From the NCBI GenBank assembly GCA_905215675.1, contig CAJMRA010000062.1:1-9733 (forward strand): 9,733 nucleotides of DNA, given 5' to 3'. The notes beneath the pieces are model-generated. The model saw only the letters and a program-made list of their open reading frames with translations, ran no database searches and had not been told where the DNA came from. Of this stretch, positions 1 to 5,175 are shown in pieces (within the stretch, counting starts at the first letter, position 1; every line of letters starts with the position of its first letter). The position numbers and the translations under genes are program-made. The stretch comes from an uncultured bacterium (GTDB taxonomy: Bacteria; Desulfobacterota; Desulfovibrionia; Desulfovibrionales; Desulfovibrionaceae).

Positions 1-16
1 AACGACAGGCCGTATG

Positions 17-41
17 GTTTGAAACGCACAGCGTTTCAAAC
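17..41. repeat. Perfect 11-bp palindrome with GCGTTTCAA core
   Basis: The arms GTTTGAAACGC (17-27) and GCGTTTCAAAC (31-41) are exact reverse complements around a 3-base loop, ACA. Just downstream, 43-54 reads GAAATTGCTCTA, a degenerate match to GAAACGCTCTA found in the palindrome at 9133-9170, so the middle arm could pair on either side. No T-run follows, so it does not look like a standard intrinsic terminator. It could be the end of an upstream transcription unit, a dispersed intergenic repeat, or a protein-binding site. The palindrome is seen directly; its role is unknown. Confidence 0.6.
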
Positions 42-82
42 TGAAATTGCTCTATCAGATAAAAAGTTTGAGGAAGGAGGAT

Positions 83-153
83 GGGGGTTCGGGGGGAAGG
101 GGGAGAACCCCTTTTCAAAAGGGTTTCCCCCTTCCCCCCGAAAAAACTCCCCC
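83..153. repeat. Long G-run/C-run hairpin (dispersed palindromic repeat)
   Basis: Positions 90-103 (CGGGGGGAAGGGGG) and 127-140 (CCCCCTTCCCCCCG) form a perfect 14-bp stem. It extends inward through AA-CCC / GGG-TT with one bulged base. After an internal loop it extends outward by GGGGG (83-87) with CCCCC (149-153). The apex is CTTTTCAAAAG. Such a structure should fold strongly in RNA of either strand. There is an A6 run at 141-146 on the + strand and no T-run at either exit, so classical termination is not evident. The core GGGGGGAAGG recurs exactly at 9699-9708, which points to a dispersed element. Confidence 0.65.
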
Positions 154-196
154 ACAGCGCCGAATCACAGCGTCACATTTCAAAAGGAGCAATGCC

Positions 197-667
197 ATGC
201 CCGTTTTCATTGTCAGCGCCTGCCTTGCGGGCATACCGTGTCGTTATGACGGCCGGGCCAACACCTGCGCGGCGGTTGTGGAGCTGGTGCGCCGGGGTCT
301 GGCCGTGCCGGTTTGTCCCGAGGGGCTGGCGGAGCTGCCCGTGCCGCGTCCGCCGTGCGAGATTGCGGGCGACCGGGTTTTGCGCCGGGACGGCGTCGAT
401 CTGACGGAGGCCTTTGAACGCGGCGCGCAACGCGCGCTGGAGCTGGCGCTGCGGCATGGCTGCCGCCGGGCCGTGGTCAAGAGCCGATCGCCTTCCTGCG
501 GCGCGGGGCGCATTTATGACGGCACGTTCAGCGGGCAATTGTGCGACGGCGACGGCCTGTGGGTACGCCTGCTGCGCCGGCACGGCGTGGAGGTGGGGAC
601 GGAAGAGGATGTCGCGGAGGCCGTGCGGGAGGCGGAAAGGACAAACACCGATTCCAATCGGTCGTAA
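197..667 (+). CDS. DUF523 family protein, TudS-like thiouracil desulfidase
   Basis: The product is 156 residues, the usual size for a stand-alone DUF523 domain. Family motifs are all present: SACLAGIPCRYDG (7-19), CPEG (40-43), the P-x-PRPP stretch (48-53), VDLTEAF (67-73), the hallmark KSRSPSCG (95-102) and IYDGTFSG (106-113). Characterised members (TudS) bind a [4Fe-4S] cluster through three cysteines and remove sulfur from thiouracil. Cys9, Cys15, Cys40 and Cys101 are the obvious conserved cysteines here, and Glu42 and Ser100 sit in motifs expected to be catalytic. The start at 197 follows AAGGAG (184-189) with a 7-base gap and leads straight into the conserved motif; longer upstream readings run through the 83-153 hairpin and are unlikely. 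The protein is presumably cytoplasmic. The true substrate in this organism is unknown, and the neighbours give no clue. The family call is firm; the desulfidase role is by homology. Confidence 0.9.
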   Translation: MPVFIVSACLAGIPCRYDGRANTCAAVVELVRRGLAVPVCPEGLAELPVPRPPCEIAGDRVLRRDGVDLTEAFERGAQRALELALRHGCRRAVVKSRSPSCGAGRIYDGTFSGQLCDGDGLWVRLLRRHGVEVGTEEDVAEAVREAERTNTDSNRS

Positions 668-672
668 TTTTT
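647..672 (+). terminator. Possible weak intrinsic terminator of the DUF523 gene
   Basis: ACCGAT (647-652) pairs with ATCGGT (657-662) around TCCA, inside the last codons of the gene. The stop codon TAA (665-667) and five T (668-672) follow. The stem is short (6 bp) and the T-run starts 5 bases after it, so termination would be weak. It may also be a chance coding palindrome. Confidence 0.35.
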
Positions 673-727
673 ATGAAAAACTGCGCGCCGCCGCCGTTGA
701 TTTGCCCGAAAGTCGGGATAATGCCTT

Positions 728-755
728 TGCAAAGTAATCCGCTTGGGTTTATGAT
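728..755 (+). promoter_or_regulatory. Candidate sigma70-type promoter for dctPQM
   Basis: TTGCAA (728-733) serves as a -35 box with 4 of 6 consensus bases. TATGAT (750-755) serves as a -10 box with 5 of 6, and the spacer is 16 bases. Transcription would begin near 762, giving a leader of about 27 bases before dctP. The -10 lies in the left arm of the palindrome at 747-769, which fits a repressor-controlled promoter. A second -10-like word, GATAAT (717-722), has no good -35 at the right spacing. This is inference from sequence pattern only. Confidence 0.45.
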
Positions 756-769
756 GAAGCATCATAAAC
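747..769. promoter_or_regulatory. Perfect palindrome, putative operator of the TRAP operon
   Basis: The arms GTTTATGATG (747-756) and CATCATAAAC (760-769) are exact reverse complements separated by AAG. The element lies 19 bases before the dctP start, overlaps the best -10 box and is AT-rich, unlike the GC-rich intergenic hairpins nearby. This is typical of a binding site for a dimeric repressor, for example of the GntR, IclR or LysR families common for uptake operons. No regulator gene lies in the window. The alternative is a short RNA hairpin in the leader that affects dctP translation or stability. Confidence 0.5.
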
Positions 770-788
770 AAACCAATGGGGGATTGTG

Positions 789-1793
789 ATGAAAAAAATC
801 CTGGCACTTGTTCTGACTGTAGGCATGATCCTCGGACTGGCCGCGGCTCCCGGCATGGCCGCCGACAAGACGGTCGTCATCAAGATTGCGGGCATGAAAC
901 CGGAAGGCGAACCCGAAACCATCGGCATGCACAAATTCGGCGAATATCTTGCAAAGCTGTCCAACGGGAAGTACCAGGTGCAGGTATTCCCCAACAGCCA
1001 GCTCGGCAAGGAAGACGCCTATATCGCCGGCACGCGTCGCGGCATCATCCAGATGTGCGCCACCGGCACGCAGACCTCCGCGCTGCATCCGGCCATGGCC
1101 ATGCTGGAAACGCCCATGCTGTTTGACAATCTTGCCCATGCGCGCCGCGCCATGGAGGGCAAGACCTTTGAACTGATCAACGAAGGCTTTACCGAAAAAT
1201 CCGGTCTGCGCACGCTCAACGCCTTTCCCCTTGGTTTCCGTCATTTCTACACCAAAAAGATACTGAATCAGCCTTCCGACCTGAAGGGCCTGCGTCTGCG
1301 CGTGCCCAACATTCCCCTGTACACCAACTTTGCCAAGGAATGCGGCATCAGCGGGCAGCCCCTGCCCTTTGCCGAAGTGCCCAGCGCCCTTGACCAGAAC
1401 GTGATCGACGGCGGCGACAGCCCCCTGTCCGACATCGTTTCGCTCAAGATGTATGAAATTACGCCGCACATCACCCTGAGCGGTCATATTCTTGTCATCC
1501 ATTCGCTGTACATCAACGAAAAGTTCTATCAGAGCCTGCCCGCCCAGGACAAGGAATGGATCAACAAGGCCGCCAAGATGGCTGCCGACGATATCTGGCA
1601 GATGGTGGAGGAAGGCGACGCCAAGGCCGTTGCGACCATCAAGGCCGCCGGCGGCACCGTGACGACGCCGGACAAGGCTTTCCACGACTACATGGTGGAA
1701 GCCGGCAAGCGCAGCTGGAAGCTTTTCTACGACACCGTGCCCAACGCCAAGGAAATTCTTGAAAGCGCGGCCGCCTACCGCGACGCCAAGTAG
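789..1793 (+). CDS. dctP: TRAP transporter periplasmic solute-binding protein DctP
   Basis: This 334-residue protein binds the transported solute, probably an organic acid, in the periplasm and hands it to DctQM. Residues 1-24 form a Sec signal peptide: KK, a hydrophobic stretch (LALVLTVGMILGLAAA), then a cleavage site around GMA-AD. The mature part shows the DctP pattern: NSQLGKEDAYI, then LKGLRLRVP (165-173) in which Arg171 matches the arginine that in this family pairs with the ligand carboxylate. PFAEVPSALDQNVIDGGDSPL follows, corresponding to the usual 'AL..G.vDG' segment. ATG at 789 is chosen because GGGGGA (778-783) lies 5 bases upstream; the adjacent in-frame GTG at 786 is too close to that site. 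Genes for both membrane subunits follow, but a hairpin plus T8 separates it from dctQ, which would favour extra binding protein. Substrate cannot be told from sequence. Confidence 0.93.
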   Translation: MKKILALVLTVGMILGLAAAPGMAADKTVVIKIAGMKPEGEPETIGMHKFGEYLAKLSNGKYQVQVFPNSQLGKEDAYIAGTRRGIIQMCATGTQTSALHPAMAMLETPMLFDNLAHARRAMEGKTFELINEGFTEKSGLRTLNAFPLGFRHFYTKKILNQPSDLKGLRLRVPNIPLYTNFAKECGISGQPLPFAEVPSALDQNVIDGGDSPLSDIVSLKMYEITPHITLSGHILVIHSLYINEKFYQSLPAQDKEWINKAAKMAADDIWQMVEEGDAKAVATIKAAGGTVTTPDKAFHDYMVEAGKRSWKLFYDTVPNAKEILESAAAYRDAK

Positions 1794-1807
1794 ATTGACG
1801 CAAGGTC

Positions 1808-1873
1808 GGGGGGAAACGCGCCCCGGACAGCCCGAAAGGACCTGCCCGGAATGCGGTTCCCCCCATTTTTTTT
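1808..1873 (+). terminator. Hairpin plus T8 between dctP and dctQ (attenuator-like)
   Basis: GGGGGGAA (1808-1815) pairs perfectly with TTCCCCCC (1857-1864). After one A/G mismatch, CGC (1817-1819) pairs with GCG (1853-1855). The enclosed 33 bases can fold further. After a single A come eight T (1866-1873). This is the structure of an intrinsic terminator, yet dctQ begins only 27 bases later with no clear promoter in between. The likely role is partial termination after dctP, or 3'-end protection of a dctP-only transcript, so that binding protein exceeds membrane subunits. Confidence 0.65.
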
Positions 1874-1900
1874 GCTAACCGGACACGTCTCGAGGTATTC

Positions 1901-2455
1901 ATGAGCAACGATGCCAACCGAAACGACATGCCCGTCAAGAGCGATGCCCACTCCTCTCAGGAAGAGGCCCCCACGAGCATGGCGGAATTCGCCTTTGAAA
2001 TTTTTTGCGCCGTCATTTTCCTCGGCATGATCGGCCTTGTCTTCTACAACGGCATTCTTCGTTACTGTTTTGGAAGCAGTTATCCGCCCAGTGAGGAATG
2101 GGCCAGATTCCTTTTCATGTATATTACCTTCTTCGGGGCCATAGAGGCTTTTTACCGTAAAAAGCATATTGCGGTGGATCTTTTTGTCGATCTGCTCTCC
2201 GGCGTATCCCGCAAGACCGTGGATATTATCGCGTTGCTGTGCACCATGGCCGTCCAGCTGCTTCTGCTGTTCGGCGGCATCGAGTATGTCCGCCAGACCA
2301 TGGATACGAACTCCGTGGCCACGGGCGTCAACATGGCCATGATCAATTTCATTCTGCCCGCCATGGCGCTGGCGGCCCTCGGTATCCACATTCGCGATCT
2401 CGTGCATCTCGTACGCCGTCCGGCGTCTTCCTTCAACAAGGGTGAGGAGGATTAG
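1901..2455 (+). CDS. dctQ: TRAP transporter small membrane subunit DctQ
   Basis: The product is 184 residues with four predicted membrane helices, the DctQ pattern: about 28-49 (FEIFCAVIFLGMIGLVFYN), 66-84 (EEWARFLFMYITFFGAIEAF), 107-129 (VDIIALLCTMAVQLLLLFGG) and 145-165. The EEWARFLF segment and the basic YRKKHIAVD after helix 2 are typical of the family. DctQ associates with DctM in the inner membrane and is needed for uptake. The ATG at 1901 has GAGG (1892-1895) 5 bases upstream. The resulting hydrophilic N-terminus of about 26 residues is rather long, and Met10 is an alternative start but lacks a ribosome site. It sits downstream of the 1808-1873 hairpin. Its stop is 3 bases before dctM, whose ribosome site lies inside the end of dctQ, so the two are probably translationally coupled. 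Its base composition looks less GC-rich than the nuclease genes. Confidence 0.93.
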   Translation: MSNDANRNDMPVKSDAHSSQEEAPTSMAEFAFEIFCAVIFLGMIGLVFYNGILRYCFGSSYPPSEEWARFLFMYITFFGAIEAFYRKKHIAVDLFVDLLSGVSRKTVDIIALLCTMAVQLLLLFGGIEYVRQTMDTNSVATGVNMAMINFILPAMALAALGIHIRDLVHLVRRPASSFNKGEED

Positions 2456-2458
2456 CGC

Positions 2459-3739
2459 ATGGAATTGTTCCTGTTCCTCGGCACCCTCTTTGCCTTCATG
2501 GCGCTGGGCATTCCCATCGCCCTTGTGCTGATTATCTGCGCCATTGTTCTCATGTGGCATTCGGGCATGTGGGACGTGATGATCATTCCCACATCCATGC
2601 TGGACGGCGCCAACAACTACCCGCTGATGGCCATTCCCTTCTTCGTCTTTGCGGGCGAGATCATGGCCGAAGGCGGTCTTTCCCGCCGCGTCGTGCAAAT
2701 GGCCCAGCTCATGATCGGCCATATCCGCGGCGGTCTGGGCTATGCCGCCATCATCTCCAGCATCATTTTTGCGGGTCTCATGGGCAGCTCCGTGGCCGAA
2801 GCCGCCGCCCTGGGCGGCCTGCTCCTGCCCATGATGGCCCAGGTGGGCTACAAGCCCGGCCGCGCCGGGGCCGTCATCGCCTCGGGCGCCATTCTCGGCC
2901 CCATCATCCCGCCCAGCACGAACTTCATTCTGCTGGGGGCCACGGTCAGCGGCCTGTCCATCACCAAGCTGTTCATGATCGGCCTGTTCCCCGGCATCTT
3001 CATCGGCCTGGCGCTGATGGTTGTCTGGTATTTCATTGTGCGCATCGACGGCTACAATGAAACCATCACCTTCACCCGCGAGGAAAAGAAGCGCATCCTG
3101 CTGGACGCCACTCCGGCCTTTCTCATGCCGGTACTGCTGCTCGGCGGTATCCGCCTCGGCATCTTCACGCCCACCGAAGGCGGCGCATTTGCGGCCATCT
3201 ATGCCATTGCCGTCTGCGTGCTCTGGTACAGGGAGCTTTCCCTGCGCGCCCTGCTGCGCGTGAGCGCCCGGGCCGCGCGCACCACGGCCGTGGTCATGCT
3301 GGTGGTGTCCGCCGCAACGGCCGTGGGCTGGTTCATCACCATCGCCCAGATTCCCAACCAGATCACCGACATCTTCCGGCCGCTCATCGACAAGCCCATT
3401 CTGCTGCTGCTGGCCATCAACATCTTCCTGTTCCTTGTGGGCATGGTCATGGACCTGACCCCCAACATCCTGATCTTTGCGCCGGTCTTCTTCCCGCTTA
3501 TCAAGACGGCGGGCATCGATCCCTACTACTTCGGCCTGCTCTTCGTCCTGAACCTCGGCATCGGCGTCATCACGCCGCCCGTGGGGACCGTCCTCTATGT
3601 GGTCTGCGGCATCGGCAACATCAAGATCGCCAAGCTGGTAAGCGCCCTCCTCCCGTTCATCATCGTGGAGGCAATCATGCTCTTCCTGCTGCTGTTCTTC
3701 CCCTCGCTGTCGCTCGTGCCGCTCGGCTGGCTCAGCTGA
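2459..3739 (+). CDS. dctM: TRAP transporter large membrane subunit DctM
   Basis: This 426-residue, very hydrophobic protein is the channel-forming permease of the TRAP system and moves solute with sodium or protons across the inner membrane. It has the length and motifs of the DctM family. These include YPLMAIPFFVFAGEIM (54-69), GLMGSSVAEAAALGGLLLPMM (106-126 region), GPIIPPS (147-153), the MDLTPNILIFAP segment (331-342) and GVITPPVG (369-376). The two PP-containing hairpin motifs in the two halves reflect the inverted repeat of ion-transporter-superfamily permeases and lie at the substrate and ion site. About a dozen membrane segments are visible. The ATG at 2459 follows GAGGAGG (2444-2450) with an 8-base gap; this site overlaps the end of dctQ. 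A strong terminator follows 26 bases after the stop codon. Confidence 0.96.
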   Translation: MELFLFLGTLFAFMALGIPIALVLIICAIVLMWHSGMWDVMIIPTSMLDGANNYPLMAIPFFVFAGEIMAEGGLSRRVVQMAQLMIGHIRGGLGYAAIISSIIFAGLMGSSVAEAAALGGLLLPMMAQVGYKPGRAGAVIASGAILGPIIPPSTNFILLGATVSGLSITKLFMIGLFPGIFIGLALMVVWYFIVRIDGYNETITFTREEKKRILLDATPAFLMPVLLLGGIRLGIFTPTEGGAFAAIYAIAVCVLWYRELSLRALLRVSARAARTTAVVMLVVSAATAVGWFITIAQIPNQITDIFRPLIDKPILLLLAINIFLFLVGMVMDLTPNILIFAPVFFPLIKTAGIDPYYFGLLFVLNLGIGVITPPVGTVLYVVCGIGNIKIAKLVSALLPFIIVEAIMLFLLLFFPSLSLVPLGWLS

Positions 3740-3764
3740 CGGAGGAAAAAACGCATTCCGCTTT

Positions 3765-3800
3765 CGGGGGAGGGCTTCATGCCTTCCCCCGTTTTCGTTT
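3765..3800 (+). terminator. Rho-independent terminator of dctPQM
   Basis: The arms CGGGGGAGGGC (3765-3775) and GCCTTCCCCCG (3781-3791) form an 11-bp stem with one G-T wobble around the loop TTCAT. TTTTCGTTTT follows immediately. It lies 26 bases after the dctM stop, so it closes the transporter operon and isolates the nuclease operon. Confidence 0.75.
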
Positions 3801-3823
3801 TCCGTTCCCGGGCCTTCGGCGTC

Positions 3824-3852
3824 TTGTCAATGCTCCAGAAAAAGTCTAGAGT
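3824..3852 (+). promoter_or_regulatory. Candidate promoter of the nuclease operon
   Basis: TTGTCA (3824-3829, 5 of 6 for -35) and TAGAGT (3847-3852, 4 of 6 for -10) are 17 bases apart, in an AT-richer stretch just after the dctM terminator. Transcription would start near 3859, leaving a leader of about 33 bases before the first gene. A separate promoter is needed here because the terminator precedes it. The boxes are assigned by pattern only. Confidence 0.35.
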
Positions 3853-3891
3853 TCTGACGTATTTTGTCATTTCTACAGACACGGGGCTACA

Positions 3892-5175
3892 ATGGACGCA
3901 GTGCGCTATATTCATGCGGCGGATCTGCATTTGGACACGCCTTTTCAGGGGCTTTCCCGCGAAGCCGCACAAGAAGGGCATCTGACGCGATTGCTGCAGA
4001 ATGCGGCGGGAACCGCACTGGAGCGGCTGATCCGGCTGTGCGAGGCGGAACGGCCGCATTTCCTGATTCTGGCCGGCGACATCTATAATCAGGAACAGCG
4101 CAGCGTCAAGGCGCAGCTGCAATTGCGGGACGGCTGCGCGCGCCTGCAACGCCTCGGCATTCCCGTCTTTATCGCGCACGGCAACCACGACCCGCTGTCC
4201 TCCCGCCTCACATCCGTGGAATGGCCCGACAATGTGACCGTCTTCGGCGAGACCGTGGAACGCCGCCCCGTCCTGCGCGACGGTCGCGTGCTGGCGCTCG
4301 TGCACGGCGTCAGCCATGCGCGCCGACAGGAAAGCCGCAATCTTGCCAAGAACTTTTCGCGCGACGACACCCGGGACGACGCCTTTCAGATCGGCGTGCT
4401 GCACTGCGCCGTGGAAGGCCAGAGCAGTCACGAACGCTACGCGCCCTGCACGCTCTCCGATCTGCTGGAGGCCCGGCTCGACGCCTGGGCGCTGGGGCAT
4501 ATCCACGAACGCAGCGTGCTGCAACGCGTGCCCTTCATTGCCTATTCGGGCAATACGCAGGGGCTGCACATCAACGAACAGGGACCGCGCGGCTGTCTTT
4601 CCGTCACGGCGACCCGCGACGGCAGCGGCTGGACCTGCCGCGAAAAGTTCATCCCCCTGTCTCCGGTGCAATGGCGGCAGCGGATTCTGGAGCTGGACGA
4701 CGTTACGAGCATCGACGACGTGGAACAGCGCCTGCTGACCACGCTGGACGACGCGGCCCGCGAAACCGGCCCGGAATGCGAAGCGCTCATGGTGCGGGTG
4801 CGCTGCACGGGCCGCACCCCTCTGGACACGCTGCTGCGCGATCCCGTCGCGCAGGGCGACCTGACGGAACGAACCCTGCATCTCAGTTCCGCGTCTCCGA
4901 AAATCTGGCTCAAGGACCTCGTTGTGGAGACGCGCCCGCCGGTGGAACGCGCGGAATATCTCCGGCGGGAGGACCTGCTGGGCGAGGCCATGCGTCTCAT
5001 GGAAGCCATGCGCGCGGACCCGGCGCTGCTGCGCTCCCTTGCCGGTCCCGCCCTTGATCCCCTGTTCCGCCATCCCCGGTTCCGCGGCGCGCTGGAAGCG
5101 CCGGACGACGAAGAAACCCGGCGTCTGCTGGACGAAGCCGAACGCCTGTGCGCCGATTTGCTGGAGGCCCGCTAA
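3892..5175 (+). CDS. YhaO-like metallophosphoesterase, DNA repair exonuclease (SbcD/Mre11 type)
   Basis: The product is 427 residues. The N-terminal calcineurin-like phosphoesterase domain (about 5-210) carries all the two-metal motifs: DLHLD (11-15; Asp11, His13), AGDIYN (61-66; Asp63), GNHD (97-100), a later His171 (VLHCAVEG) and GHIH (202-205). The segment SGNTQGLHINEQGPRGC is characteristic of the YhaO branch rather than classical SbcD. The C-terminal part (about 250-427) is a helix-rich region expected to bind the partner ATPase. Members hydrolyse DNA with manganese. The start is fixed by the immediately following RYIHAADLHLD motif; the ribosome site is poor (ACGGGG at 3881-3886). Its TAA stop abuts the ATG of the YhaN-like gene, so the two are co-translated and most likely form one complex, as SbcD with SbcC. 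The biological role, repair or defence against foreign DNA, is not shown by the sequence. Confidence 0.93.
   Translation: MDAVRYIHAADLHLDTPFQGLSREAAQEGHLTRLLQNAAGTALERLIRLCEAERPHFLILAGDIYNQEQRSVKAQLQLRDGCARLQRLGIPVFIAHGNHDPLSSRLTSVEWPDNVTVFGETVERRPVLRDGRVLALVHGVSHARRQESRNLAKNFSRDDTRDDAFQIGVLHCAVEGQSSHERYAPCTLSDLLEARLDAWALGHIHERSVLQRVPFIAYSGNTQGLHINEQGPRGCLSVTATRDGSGWTCREKFIPLSPVQWRQRILELDDVTSIDDVEQRLLTTLDDAARETGPECEALMVRVRCTGRTPLDTLLRDPVAQGDLTERTLHLSSASPKIWLKDLVVETRPPVERAEYLRREDLLGEAMRLMEAMRADPALLRSLAGPALDPLFRHPRFRGALEAPDDEETRRLLDEAERLCADLLEAR

Noticed and set aside
47..196. N-terminal extension of the DUF523 gene from an upstream ATG at 47.
   Set aside because: It would translate the long G-run hairpin into a low-complexity Gly/Pro-rich stretch. 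The conserved domain starts exactly at 197 behind a good ribosome site.
705..730. Possible sigma54-type promoter before dctP (GG at 716-717 and TTTGC at 726-730).
   Set aside because: The GG and GC elements are one base off the required spacing and the flanks do not match TGGCAC. The sigma70-type boxes at 728-755 fit better.
751..789. A 12-codon leader-like frame (MMKHHKQTNGGL) ending TGATG on the dctP start.
   Set aside because: It has no good ribosome site, its start lies inside the proposed -10 box and palindrome, and it would not be transcribed if transcription starts near 762. The overlap is probably chance.
3864..3893. A second promoter-like pair, TTGTCA (3864-3869) and TACAAT (3888-3893), with an 18-base spacer.
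   Set aside because: The -10 would overlap the start codon at 3892 and transcription would begin inside the essential N-terminal motif region, so it could not yield an intact nuclease.
3779..3985. A 68-codon plus-strand frame across the dctM terminator and into the nuclease gene.
   Set aside because: It begins in the terminator loop, has no ribosome site and overlaps the clearly real YhaO-like gene in another frame.
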